Origin: Manihot esculenta
Lineage: Eukaryota; Streptophyta; Magnoliopsida; Malpighiales; Euphorbiaceae
Reading direction: 5' to 3'
Length of the DNA: 64,000 bases
Assembly (NCBI RefSeq): GCF_001659605.2
Contig: NC_035169.2
Span: 19,468,263 to 19,532,262 of the forward strand
Shown: piece after piece, positions 1 to 10,982 of the stretch
How positions within the stretch are numbered: position 1 is the first letter of the stretch
How the letters are laid out: each line of letters begins with the position of its first letter
Notes under the pieces: generated by a model
Seen by the model: only the letters and a program-made list of their open reading frames with translations
What the model was told of the DNA's origin: nothing
Databases searched by the model: none
Program-made: the position numbers and the translations under genes

Positions 1-1221
1 TATCTATTTAACTAATTAAATAAATAAATTATAACTATGGTCCAGAACTTTAATAAGCAAGCCATATAAATCTTAGACAATTTTAATTAAGTCCTTACTT
101 AACTAATTAGATCAAAATCGTAATTCTTTTAAATTATAATCTTATCCCGATGTCAATTTATATGCAATCAAGTCCTACTTAATTTAACTTCTCATTTCAT
201 TTTCTCATGCAATTCTTTATGTGTATGACCCATTAGATTCTAAATATGTAGCCAACAAATATAATTAACTAATTAATTAATTTGAAAGTAAAGAATATTG
301 TCTAGCAACATGTCAAGACTACCCAAATATTCAGAATGTTAAAAGTGGTTTGACTTAACCTTTCAGTGCATGGTTTGTCAGTATAATTAATATCCCTTCA
401 TCACAAATGTCCCGATTTAACATTTGATGCATGGAACGTATATGTAATGTTAAATCATATTAGTTCTCATTTATTAGCTATTGACCTATTGAATGAAATT
501 TTAAATCTCATTTGCTAATTTCATTCCACCTAGCGTAAGGATTTCATAATCAATGCTAGCAGAGAACAAATGAGACATTCCCTAATTTAACTTAAGGTGA
601 TGAATCTTATCTTAATCACACAAACACCTTCATACAATTCCTAATATATCCAATTCATCCCCATTTATTACCCATGAACCGAATAATGTGTAAGATGAAT
701 CAAAACATAAAAGTCCCTATATAAAATTATTTATTGATTTCAAGTCAAAGAATCACTTATACAACCATTACTTGAGTAATCCATAGACACATGTTATTTC
801 CCTTGTGGATTTCTCAGGCGGATCAGTTCAGTGCATTTATTCATAAAATAAGCATGTACATATTAGTTCTAAATATCTCACATATCTCAACCTATGAGAT
901 CATTTGCTTCCTCTAAATGGAAAAAACATAATATTTACTAGTCTCAACTGCTCTAATCATTGTCCAATGAAGATAAGAATATCGATCAGGAACATCTGGA
1001 GACGTTACTTAAATGCAATAGGAACCTCACAATTATACCCACATTATAATTGCCTTTGCACAGTAATATAGTCTCATGGACTTATTTTTACTCGAGAATG
1101 AATTAAATTAACACTAAAAATAAATAATCGTCTTTATAAAATTATATTTAAATATTTAAAATAAATGAATAATAATATCCAACTACAACTAACAGATTGG
1201 TTGTAGAGCATATTACTAACA
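1..1221 (-). repeat. Ty1/copia 3' LTR, partial
   Basis: The segment ends on the plus strand with ...ctaaca. The next bases read GCAAGTGGGAGAT on the minus strand, the usual polypurine tract just before a copia 3' LTR. Read on the minus strand the LTR therefore begins TGTTAGTAATATGC and runs leftward off the window, so its far end is not visible. It is AT-rich with no coding potential. The first 92 bases reappear inverted at 2435-2528. Confidence 0.6.
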
Positions 1222-2434
1222 ATCTCCCACTTGCTTTAAAGTCAATCACCCATATGACTTATCACATAAGTATAAATGTGGTAATTATGTTTCTACTGGA
1301 ATAATACTTTAGTAAGAAAATCTTCGAGATTCTCATTAGTGGAACTCATTTATCTCAACATCTTTCCTTTTAATGATCTCTTTGATTATTTGAAATTGCT
1401 TAAGTACATTCTTGGATCTTTAATGAGACTTGGGTTTATTTGCTTATGCAATGACTCCTTTGTTATCACAGTTGAATATAACTGGATCAATAATGCTAAG
1501 AACCATACCAAGTTCAAAAATGAACTTTTGATAAAAAAAATTTGTCTCCTTTGCTGCCTAGGACACAAAAGTGTACTTGACTTTTGTCATAGAATCTGTA
1601 GTGATCTCTAGTTCGAAACCTTTCTAACTTAATGCTCCACCATTTAGAGTAAAATTATAACCAGATTAATATTTGTTATCATCAAAATATGATTGAAAAT
1701 TTGTATTCGAATATCCATGAACTTTGAGTTCATCATTCCTTTCAAGTGACATAGCCAGGAATCCTTTCGTGGATTTCTCTATACTAAATTGTTTTAGCAT
1801 TTTGTCAATGTAAGTGGATTTGGATAAACCAAGCAACCTTTTAGATTTATAGCTATAGATCTTAACTCCTTCTCCCAAATCCTGTATGAAGAAATTCTTA
1901 GAAAACTAAATCTTTACAGATTTATAGTAATGAAATATTTTTTCCTATTATTAATATGTCATCTACATATAAAATAAGAAATACTACTCCAATCCCACTA
2001 ACCTTCTTGTATACACAAGGTTCATCCATATTTTTGACAAAATCAAACTTGTTTGATTGTTTTCATAAAAAATGGATGTTCCAACTCTGTGAAATTTACT
2101 TAAATCCATAAACAAAACTTTGCAATTTGCATACCTTATTAGGAAATTTCTTGAATTCAAAAAACTTCAGGTTGTGTCATGTATACATCCTCAATAAGAT
2201 TTCCATTCAGGAATGTTGTTTTGGTATCCATTTGCCAAATCTTATAAACATGGTATGCTGCTTTTGCAAATAAAATCTTTATGAATTTAAGCATAGCTAC
2301 TGGTGAAAATGTTTTATTAAAGTTAATACCTTGTCTTTATTTATAACCTTTAGCAACTAGCCTAGCTTTGTACGCTTATACATTGCCTTCCATTTTAGAT
2401 TTTATTACTTCAAGCCAATTTGAAGAAAGTAGAG
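1222..2434 (-). pseudogene. Ty1/copia pol remnant (reverse transcriptase to RNase H)
   Basis: Minus-strand translation, with several frame breaks, gives typical copia reverse transcriptase pieces. From right to left these are a [13 protein letters not shown] motif near 2370-2400, FSPVAMLKFI and a TTFLNGNL-like stretch near 2200-2320, then KSKRLLGLSKSTYIDKMLKQF at 1750-1860. The stretch near 1940-1990 corresponds to the YVDD active-site region but is degraded. RNase H and the polypurine tract follow toward 1222. Stops and indels in every piece show an old, dead copy. The 5' part of the element (gag, protease, integrase) is absent and the fragment ends abruptly at an inverted LTR piece. Confidence 0.7.
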
Positions 2435-2790
2435 ACTTAATTAAAATTGTCTAAGATTTATATGGCTTACTTATTAAAATTCTGGACCATAATTATAATT
2501 TATTTATTTAATTAGTTAAATAAATAAATATTATTATACTGAAACTCTAGGATTTTAGTATAAAATGGCATGTTATGAGAACCTGTGCCCACGCCTGACA
2601 GAAACCTTTTAGAGCCTTCAAAATTTGTCAGAATTTTTGTAGGAAAGGCATAAAACTAGCACTCAAAACCTCTCCCCTTCTCAATTCTTAATAACTGTTC
2701 TAAAGTTTTTTGATTGAAATTTTGTGTGGATATTGTTAGAAACCGGACATTTAGATGGTTTGTGGTTTGCAACAACCCAACCAACACGAA
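2435..2790 (+). repeat. Inverted copia LTR fragment
   Basis: Bases 2435-2528 are the near-perfect reverse complement of bases 1-92, so this is part of the same LTR family in the opposite orientation, directly abutting the pol remnant. The sequence after 2528 probably continues the same LTR beyond the part visible at the left edge. Its right end is not certain. I see no coding potential. Confidence 0.5.
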
Positions 2791-3091
2791 CGATATCATA
2801 TTTTGTTGCAAGAAAAATAAAAGATATTTATTTTCTCTTTAAATATTATTACTTTTTTCGTTAAAACGTGATATATATTGATGAAAAATTTTATTTTTTT
2901 ATTTCTGCGTTTAATCCAATTAAAACTCAACAATAGTATTAGAGTTTTATTTAAACGATTAAAATGTAATAAAGAATTATATTTATTATTGAATTAATTA
3001 AATTTTGTGTGCTGTAAATTTTTGTGCTCTTCAAAAATATTTTTCTGGATTAATTGTCTTGAAAAATTACTTTGATTTGAAATAAAAAATT
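2791..3091. other. AT-rich flank, nothing recognised
   Basis: AT-rich sequence with no open frame and no repeat that I recognise. Its last five bases (aaatt, 3087-3091) are the left target site duplication of the chromovirus that starts at 3092. Confidence 0.5.
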
Positions 3092-3513
3092 TGACATGGA
3101 GCAACTAGCCTTGGACTTTACGACAGACTTGGACCGGACCTAATTTTTACTGTCGACGTCCAACAGAGACCCACGATAGCTTTTCGGAAAGGGAATTTCA
3201 AGACGCATGACTTTCAAAATTGTGAAGAGGGTCATAGGCCTGTTACAAAGTTCGATATAGAAATTCCATCGTTTAGGGGTCAATTTTGCATTTTAATCAT
3301 TTTTTTGGATATTTTGGGTATTTTCATAATTTTGCTTATTAGGGTTTTGTTTCTATTATAAATAGTTCCCTTTAACTATTAGAAACTCACTTTTTCAATT
3401 TTTGAGGAATTTTAATAAGACTTTTAGTTTTCTAGCCTATCTTTTCTCTTATTTCGTCTTACCCAAATGATATTAATTAAAACTTCTGACGGAGTCTAAA
3501 TAGTCCTTTATCA
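3092..3513 (+). repeat. 5' LTR of the chromovirus
   Basis: It begins TGACATGGAGC and ends CCTTTATCA, followed after three bases by the tRNA primer site. It is 422 bp, against 342 bp for the partner LTR at 10617-10958, and noticeably more GC-rich. A TATAAATAG motif near 3357-3365 is a plausible TATA box for element transcription. Confidence 0.88.
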
Positions 3514-3516
3514 AAT

Positions 3517-3529
3517 TGATATCAGAGCC
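3517..3529 (+). other. Primer binding site (initiator Met tRNA)
   Basis: TGATATCAGAGCC matches the usual plant initiator-methionine tRNA primer site TGGTATCAGAGCC with one G-to-A change. It sits three bases after the LTR end, which fixes the element orientation as plus. Confidence 0.8.
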
Positions 3530-3539
3530 AAGTTCGACC

Positions 3540-3881
3540 ATGGCAGATAGCCAAGAGGCACGACTTATTGAGGCATCTTTGGCAGAATTGAGGGAGATGA
3601 TCGGACAGTTGACTTTGCAGCAGGGAATCCACCAACCCGCTGCCGCCACACCCCCAGCCAGTCGCCAATCCTGTGGTTGTCAATCCTGTACCTGCAAATC
3701 CCCAACAGAATTATCAGGAAGGTTACAAGATCAAGATAGACCTTCAAAAATTTTCTGGTTCGTTGGATGTGGAATCTGTTCTTAATTGGCTAGCAGAGGT
3801 TGAACGTTTTTTCGAAGTTATGAATGTGGAAGAAGATCGCAAGGTTCCGATTGTGGCCTATAAGTTAAAAGGGGGTGCAGC
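3540..3881 (+). pseudogene. gag, 5' part (chromovirus)
   Basis: Gag starts at the ATG ten bases after the primer site (MADSQEARLIEAS). The first frame is lost around 3650-3690 and the protein continues in another frame with QKFSGSLDVESVLNWLAEVERFF and VAYKLKGGAA. That is the start of a Retrotrans_gag-type capsid domain, which packages element RNA in the cytoplasm. The frame is then cut by a solo LTR inserted inside the LKGGAA-AWW motif. Downstream sequence resumes at 6194 with the target duplication gcagc. Frameshift plus insertion make it a pseudogene. Confidence 0.8.
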
Positions 3882-6193
3882 TGTAACGACCCGGAAACCG
3901 GTACCCCTCTGTAACGGCCCGAACCATCACTGGCACTAGGATCCAGATCGGCTTAAGGCCGCCGGGACCCGTAGCAAGCCGACTATACTCTCTGTGTACC
4001 TGATAAATCCCATACATGATACAAAGATACTCAACAATCCTGTAAAACTCTGTAGGCTTAACTACTGCTACTCAGATATATCAATCTGAAATGGCCCTCA
4101 GGGCCTATACCAGGGACTACTATCTGCTGTGGATCAAGGGATTGAAACCCTTTTACTCTGTAACACAATCCACTAGTATCACATCAAAGCCATACATTAA
4201 GCCTAACTCACACATTTCTCATCAAGAAATGTAAAACAGGATTCATGTACAAGGGATTAATCATACATCACACTATAGCAATGATACTAGGAAAAGCACA
4301 AGTCTATCCAGTATACGACAGTACATATCTATACATTACATTACATTACAACTACTCTTTTAATTACATCATGTCCACTACGCTATTACAACATACATTC
4401 AAGCACAACTTTCCTCTGTACTCTTGCTGACTTTGACTTCCCATAGCTATCTCAGAACCTGCAAAACTGGGGTTAAGGGAGTGGGATGAGCTCTATAGCC
4501 CAGTGAGGAGGAACAGTAAAACAGTTCATTAATTACATGTTATCATGAAATGCGTCACATCACAAACAAATCATCAAACGGATGAACTTGTCACCTATAG
4601 CCCCCTACTATAAACAAATACCCTACTTGCTAGGGAGGCAGAGCCATCACCTAGACTTCTATACCCAACTGTGCTAGGGAGGTAGAACCATCACCCAGTC
4701 TTCTCTGTACTGTATCATATCACAACAAATCCAATAATGCTAGGGAGGCGGAGCCATCACCCAGTCTTCTCTTATGCTGTATGTCTATCTGTAACTGAGT
4801 ACCAGGAGCGACCTGGACTATCCAGGAGCGACCTGGAATGGCTATCTCATGCCATATCTCTGTAGTAGTATCTTATCTCATGTCAAGGGCTAAGGATCAT
4901 CCAACGTTCATCCACACCACAACAACAACTTATGCAATGCATCAAATTCGTGGATTCTAATGCAATACAACCTATTACATAACATGGCATTTTATGATGC
5001 ATGGATCATGCTAGAATCGTGTCATTTCTCAAAATAAAATATTCAGTTTAGTTCCACTCACCTCTAGCCAATGCTGGCTAACTCTGGGCCAACTCTAACT
5101 CTGGAGCCTCCTCGGTTCCTCGGTCCAATCCTACACAGATGGACATAAATGAGGTACCAAACATACTTTAACATAACTAGGAACATCTCTCCAAAAACCC
5201 TCTAAAACATCACAAAACATGCATGCAAAACAAGCAAAGGAAGGCTGGACAGGGCACCTTCGGCAGCACCTTCGGCGGCCGAATGTCTCCTCCAGAGACG
5301 AAAGTCAGGCATGTTCGGCGGCCTAACTTGGACTTTCGGGGGCCGAACCTGAGTTTAGCCAGAACTCAGTTTCGTGCACAAGGACGCCTGCCAGTCCCTC
5401 CATCACCTGTTCAGACCTCAACACATGCATTTAACCCTTCTAAAACATGCATAAACACTTCAACAAGCCTAAGGGAGCTTCAAATAACTTTAAACTCCAA
5501 CAAACAAGCTCACAAGACACACATCAAACATAAAGGATTCATAAACCCTATGATGCACATCTCATGCAAACTCATGCCTAGCTCCCTTTTCCCTTTACAA
5601 AACTCATAAAAACATCAGAAGAACCATGGATCAACACTTACCTCTTGAAGAACAAAGGCTGAGATGATCCAAACTCAAAGATATGGAGAAACCAAGCTTC
5701 AAAAGCTTCAAACTCCAAAACCTTGTTTAAAGCTCACAACTCTTCAAAACAAGGGTAAAACTCATTCAAACCGTGAAAGATTTGAAGAAAAACCATGAAA
5801 ATACTTTAAGGAGATCAAGACCTCACCTAGATCAGAAGGAGAGAAGAAACCTCCTCCTTTTTCTGCCACTCGGTGCACTTATAGATGAGCAACCGCCTCA
5901 GGTTCGGCTGCCGAATCGCATGCAAAACTATGCAACTTTCGGGGGCCGAACATAACCTTCGGGGGCCGAACATTGGGCACTTTAGGCGGCCGAACTTAAC
6001 CTTAGGGGGCCGAACATGGCAAACTGCCTCCTTGGCCATATCTCTTCAAAACTCAATCCTTTTCTACGCTAAACCTTTAAAACACTTGCACATATTTTAG
6101 AAAACTTTCTCTTACCCTTCCAGAGACCTCTGACATCCTCGAACTCCCCCGGACGGTAGGAATTCCGATGTCTGAATCTAGCCGGGTATTACA
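3882..6193 (-). mobile_element. Solo Tekay-family LTR (S1)
   Basis: A 2312-bp LTR with TGTAACG...TATTACA ends, flanked by the target duplication gcagc (3877-3881 and 6194-6198) and with no internal region, so a solo LTR left by recombination between two LTRs. It matches the LTRs of T1, T2 and T5 along its length: CCGACCGC/CGGCGC-type end, a three-unit minisatellite (about 4630-4785), and clusters of TTCGGCGGCCGAA-like palindromes (5260-5350 and 5895-6020). Its first 28 bases are partly repeated, with a second TGTAACGGCCCG at 3910. A TATA-like CTTATA lies at 5878-5883 (minus-strand promoter). Confidence 0.92.
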
Positions 6194-7675
6194 GCAGCAG
6201 CCTGGTGGAATTCGATTCAAAACGAATGCTATCGAAGGAGGCTGGAACCCATACGAAACTAAGTGTTGATGAAGCAGATGATCGAACAACAGTTCTTACC
6301 TAGAAATCACGCTCAGGTTTTGTATAACCGGTATCATGACTGTATATAGGGGAACCGAAGGGTGGATGAATATACCAAGGAGTTTTTGAGATTGCAAGCG
6401 AGGTGTGAAAACTGTGAGAATGAAGCCCAATAGGTTGCTCATTATCAGAAGGGCCTGAATCATGAAATTCGTTGTATGATGGGAGTAGCTGCGATTTTTA
6501 CCTTGGCAGACGCTATTGAGATGTCAAAAAGGGCAGAAGAGCATGTTGATTGGCAGCCACGACAGCAATACAACCGAAATTTCAATTATAGAAATTCTGG
6601 TTCGACAGAGACGCAGCAATATAGAGGCAATTACAGTGGGCAGCCTTCTAAGGTTGTAAATTCTGACAATCCTCAGAATACCATGGAAGAAAGGAGAGAC
6701 AGTAAGAAAAAGACAGTCACCACTATAGCAGACAAAGGAGGCAAAACTAATTCTTATAAGAAGCCAATAGGAGACATATATTACTGCCGCAGGGAACTTG
6801 GTCATCGATCAAATAATTGTCCAGAACGTAGAGGAGTTAACACTGATTGCCAACAGGTTAATGTAGTTGAGCAGGTGGCCGAAACTGATGAGGAAGTGGA
6901 TGACGATGATGGATCTATTGTTGGTTCTAAAGATGAAGAGATCACCTATGTGGTGAAGAAAATCTTATGCTTAACAAAACAGGAGGATGAGACGCAAAGG
7001 ATTCGAGTAGGAAAGGCAATTTGCAGATTAATTATAGATAGTTGTAGTTGTGAGAATCTGATAGCTAAGAAATTGGTGGAGAAATTGAAGTTGCCTACAC
7101 AGCCGCACCCTTTGCCATACAAAGCCGGATGGATTAAGGAAGATCAGACAATTGAGGTCAACAGAATCAGTGTACCTATCTCGATCGGTAAATCTTATAC
7201 TGAACATGTTAATTGTAATGTTGTGGATATGGATTGCTGTGAAATTATGCTAGGTCACCCTTGGCAGTTCGATGTTGATGCTTTGCATAAAGGGAAAGAG
7301 AATTCATACATGTTTACGTGGAATCAAAAAAAGATTACTATCTTGCCTTCCGATTCTGTGAAACATTCTAAAGTGGAAGAGAAGAATGTTGTTGCTGTTT
7401 CCACAGGAGTGCAGAAGCTATCAGGCACAGTTAAGAAATCTAGAGGCACACTGGCTTTATTGGTGAGAGAAAAAGGTACAATTGAGGATGCACCATCTTT
7501 ACCACCACCCGTCAAAGAGCTGTTGAAGGAGTTTCCTAAGATAGTGGAGGAATCATCCAAGCTTCCACCTCCGCAGGATATCCAACGTCAAATTGATCTC
7601 ATTCCTGAATCAAAATTATTGAATCTGTCTCATTACAAGATGAGTCCAAAGGAGAGTGAAATCCTCCAAGAATAG
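6194..7675 (+). pseudogene. gag 3' part and protease (chromovirus)
   Basis: Gag resumes after the solo LTR with the AWWNSIQ motif, then VDEYTKEF and a long open stretch from 6476. The zinc knuckle near 6780-6830 is degenerate: the GHRSNNCPERR half is present but the CX2C half has lost residues. The aspartic protease lies near 7000-7270 (CRLIIDSCSCENLIAKKLVEKL), where the family usually has an IIDGGS-type active site, and ILGHPWQFD-like wording follows (here IMLGHPWQFDVDA). In-frame TAGs at 6347-6349, 6431-6433 and 7673-7675 all fall where relatives carry glutamine. Confidence 0.8.
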
Positions 7676-8399
7676 GTTGAAGAATTACTAAAGAAGAGGC
7701 ATATTTGGGAGAGTATTAGCCTATGCCCTATTAGTTCCAAAGAAAGATAGGACTTGCAGAATGTGCGTGGATAGCAGGGCCATCAACAACATTACAGTTT
7801 AGTATCGATTTCCTATTCCACGATTGGATGACATGCTGGATCAGCTATCTGGGTTTAAATTCTTTTCTAAAATCGATCTCAAAAGTGGCTATCACCAAGT
7901 TTGGATCAAGAAGGGAGATGAATGGAAGACTGCCTTCAAGACTAAGGAAGGCTTGTATGAGTGGCTAATTATGCCCTTTGGTTTGACAAATGCACCTAGC
8001 ACTTTTATGCGACTCATGAACCAGGTTTTGCGTCCTTTCTTACGCAAATTTGTGGTTGTTTATTTTGATGACATCTTGATTTTTAGTCGCAGTGAAGAAG
8101 AATATTTACAGCATCTCCGTCAAGTCATGACAGCCTTGCAAGAAAGCGAGTTGGTTATTAATCTTAAGAAGTGCATTTATATGACGGAGCGCGTTCTATT
8201 CCTGGGGTTTGTTGTTAGTGCAGAAAGGATACATGTTGATGAGAAGAAGGTAGAAGCAATATGGAATTGGCCCATCCCCAAAACTATTTCTGAAGTTCAC
8301 AGCTTTCATGGCCTTGCTACTTTCTATAGACAGTTTATTAGAAATTTCAGCAGTATCATTGCCCTTATCACAGATTGCTTGAAGAAAGAGAGAGTGTAG
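7676..8399 (+). pseudogene. Reverse transcriptase (chromovirus)
   Basis: The RNA-dependent DNA polymerase that copies element RNA. After the TAG at 7673 there is a frameshift around 7700-7740 within the LLVPKKD region. From about 7803 the frame is open, with [29 protein letters not shown] (first catalytic Asp), [20 protein letters not shown] and [10 protein letters not shown] (second and third catalytic Asp), then FLGFVVS and the [10 protein letters not shown] connection. It ends at TAG 8397-8399, after which the same frame continues as RNase H. Confidence 0.87.
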
Positions 8400-8975
8400 A
8401 AATTTGCATGGACTGAAGCTGCCAACAAGAGTTTTGAAGAGATTAAAGATAAGCTTACTTCTGCCCCTATTCTCGCTTTACCCGATTTTGATAAACTGTT
8501 TGAGGTTGAATGTGATGCTTGTAGAGTTGGGATTGGTGGAGTGTTGTCATAGTCTAAAAAGCCTATTGCCTTCTTTAGTGAGAAACTCAATGAAACTAGA
8601 AAGAAGTGGTCTACTTATGAGCAGGAGCTATATACAGTATTTCGGGCTTTTAAAACTTGGGAGCAGTATCTGATGGGGCGAGAGTTTATTATTCACACAA
8701 ATCATCAATCTTTGATCCATTTTAAAACTCAAAAACATGTGAATAAGATGCATGCTCGATGGGCAGCTTACTTTGGAACCTTTCATTATGTCATCAAACA
8801 TAAGGCTAGCCATAATAATAAGGTGGTAGATGCTTTGAGTAGGAGGGCTGCTCTGTTGATTATAGTTAATTAGGAGGTTGTAGGTTTTGAATTCCTGAAG
8901 GATTTGTATGCTACAGATGATGACTTTGTTGATATATGGGCTAGACTCTAGACTCACCAGCCTGCTGATGGGTTC
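8400..8975 (+). pseudogene. RNase H and linker (chromovirus)
   Basis: This continues the reverse transcriptase frame exactly, interrupted only by TAG at 8550-8552, 8871-8873 and 8949-8951. The readable RNase H sequence includes [35 protein letters not shown] (Asp), YEQELYTVFRAFKTWEQYL (Glu), TNHQSLIHF (Asn where TDH-type Asp is usual) and VVDALSRR (Asp). The domain removes template RNA during reverse transcription. Because everything is in one frame except for stops, base substitution rather than indels did the damage here. Confidence 0.83.
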
Positions 8976-9860
8976 TTGGTACATGATGGCTTTCTTTTTA
9001 AGGAGAACAAATTATGCATCCCTCGATCTTTTTTGCTGGAAAAGCTGATGCGAGAGGTCCATGGAAGAGGTTTGAGTGGTCATTTGGGGCGTGACAAGAC
9101 TATTGCTGTGTTGGAGGAGCGTTTTTACTGGCTGCAATTAAAAAGGGATACAGGTCAGATGATCCAAAAGTGCCCAGTTTTTCAAACTAAGAAGGGACAT
9201 TCGCAGAATATAGACTTATACACTCCACTATCTATTCCAGCAAATCCTTGGGAGGACTTGTCTATGAATTTTATTCTTGGTCTTCTACATACTCAACGTG
9301 GATCTGATTCCATTTTTATTGTTGTTGATAGGTTCTCCAAAATGGCTCATTTCATTCCTTGCAAGAAAACTAATGATGCTTCTCATATGACAAAACTGTT
9401 TTTCCAGGAGATTGTTCGCTTACATGGCGTCCTTAAGACCATTATTTCTGATAGAGATGTGAAGTTTCTGGCTCATTTTTGGGTGACTTTATGGAAACGT
9501 TTTGGAACTGAATTTCGATATGGCAGTGCTGCCCATCCCCAAACTGATGGACAAACTGAAGTGGTAAACCGCACGTTTGGCAATCTTCTGCGCTGCATCT
9601 GCAGTAACAAGAAAATTGCTTGGGATCTTGCTCTTGCCCAAGCAGAATTTGCTTACAATAGTGTTGTCCACAGCTCCACAAAAATGTCACCATTTACTAT
9701 TGTGTCTAGGAAAGTCCCAGTGCATACAGTTCTTATTGCCCTTCCCATAGGTTCTCACAATAGTATTGCAGTAAGGAACTTGGTAAAGCAACACGTGAAT
9801 GTTTTCAAACAAGTACAACAATGCCTTATAGAAGCCAATAACAAACATAAAACTACATTT
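8976..9860 (+). pseudogene. Integrase, N-terminal and core parts (chromovirus)
   Basis: The enzyme that inserts element cDNA. It is in frame with the upstream RNase H. The zinc-binding region has VHGRGLSGHLG for the two histidines, but the CPVC pair has become CPVF. The catalytic core follows: PWEDLSMNFILGL (Asn in place of the first catalytic Asp), VVDRFSKMAHF, IISDRDVKFLAHFW (Asp) and HPQTDGQTEVVNR (Glu). The frame is broken after the NNKHKTTF motif by the inverted-repeat element at 9861. Confidence 0.85.
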
Positions 9861-10345
9861 AGGGGTGAGCATTTGGTCGGTTCAGTTTTAAACTGAACCA
9901 AACCGAATAAACCGAAAATTAAAACTTGAGTATTTTTAAAAACCAAACCGAATCGATTTTGGTCAAAACTTGAATCGAACCAAACCAATCTGATTCAGTT
10001 TGATTCGGTTCAATTTGATCGGTTTCGATTTTTAATAATTTTTTTTTATTTTTTACACTTTATTTTTAATATTTTAAAATTTAATTAGAATATTTTAACC
10101 TTAACATGATCTAGTCTCTCTATATTATTGAAAATAATATATTTTTATCACTAATCAGTTCGGTTTAATTTTTTTTATTTTTTTCTAATCAAAACCGAAC
10201 AGAACCGAAATAACCGAAATTTTTAAAATTAAAAATCGAACTGAATCGAACCGAACCAAAATAAATAAAAAAACCAAACCAAAATTTTAAATTAATTCGG
10301 TTCGATCAATTTTTTTGATTTGAACCGAATATTACTCATTCCTAG
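9861..10345. mobile_element. Small inverted-repeat insertion (MITE-like)
   Basis: A 485-bp AT-rich, non-coding block that splits the integrase reading frame at TTF/TADKYRH. Its ends are imperfect inverted repeats: AGGGGTGAGCATTTGGTCGG at the left, and the reverse complement of the right end reads CTAGGAATGAGTAATATTCGG. Many GGTTCGG/CCGAACC words occur inside and make the whole block self-complementary. The duplicated target appears to be only TT or so, which I cannot resolve. It looks like a non-autonomous DNA transposon; the superfamily is not determined. Confidence 0.65.
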
Positions 10346-10604
10346 TTACAGCTGATAAATATAGGCATTTCAAGTCTTTTAATATCGGTGACCAAGTTAT
10401 GGTATATTTATGCAATGAGCGTTGTGGAGAATAGAAAAAACTTGACGCCAAGAATATTAGTCCATTTCGGATCATTTAGAAGATCAATGACGATACCTAT
10501 ATTTTTGACCTCCCACATGAAATTAAAATTTTTAAAATGTTTAATGTGACAGATCTATTTCAGTACTGCCCTGCTGATGACAACTCAAAATCGAGTTTTT
10601 TATA
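10346..10604 (+). pseudogene. Integrase C-terminal part (chromovirus)
   Basis: Integrase coding sequence resumes with TADKYRHFKSFNIGDQVMVYL. It continues through KLDAKNISPFRIIQKINDDT and DLPHEIKIFKMFNVTDLFQY, the usual SH3-like C-terminal tail of Ty3/gypsy integrases. A TAG sits at 10429-10431 after RRVE. I see no chromodomain before the 3' LTR. The end is shortly before the purine-rich stretch that primes plus-strand synthesis. Confidence 0.8.
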
Positions 10605-10616
10605 AGTGGAAGGAAA

Positions 10617-10958
10617 TGACATGAAACAATTAGTTTTAGACTTTACGGCAGATTTAAACCGGATTTAACTTTTATTGTCAACGTCCGATAGAGACCCACG
10701 ATAGTTTTGTGGAAAAAAAATTTCAAGACGCACGATTTTTTAAAGTGTGATGAGGGCCGTAGATTTATCACAAAATTTAATACGAAAATTTCATCATTCA
10801 ATTTTATATTTTGATTATTTTTTTTAGATATTTTAAATATTTTCATATTTTTTTATTAAATTTTTATTTTTATTATAAATAATTTTTTTAAATTATTAAA
10901 AATTCACTTTTTTAAATTTTAAAAAATTTTGATATTGAATCTAAATAGTGTTTTATCA
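10617..10958 (+). repeat. 3' LTR of the chromovirus
   Basis: It begins TGACATGAAAC after the purine tract TAAGTGGAAGGAAA and ends TTTTATCA, followed by the right copy of the target duplication aaatt. Compared with the 5' LTR it is about 80 bp shorter and much more AT-rich, with many C-to-T and G-to-A differences. That suggests stronger decay of methylated cytosines here than at the 5' copy. Confidence 0.87.
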
Positions 10959-10982
10959 AAATTATTTTGAGGTGTTTTTGAA

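Larger units (their letters stand above)
3092..10958 (+). mobile_element. Decayed Ty3/gypsy chromovirus (CRM/Galadriel-like)
   Basis: A full-length element bounded by related LTRs with TGACATG...TTATCA ends and flanked by the 5-bp target duplication aaatt (3087-3091 and 10959-10963). Internal order is primer site, gag, protease, reverse transcriptase, RNase H, integrase, polypurine tract. The wording of the reverse transcriptase ([24 protein letters not shown]) points to the CRM/Galadriel/Reina side of the chromoviruses. No chromodomain is evident after the integrase. Two later insertions break it: a solo Tekay LTR in gag and a small inverted-repeat element in integrase. Frameshifts and many TAG stops make it non-functional. 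Confidence 0.88.
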
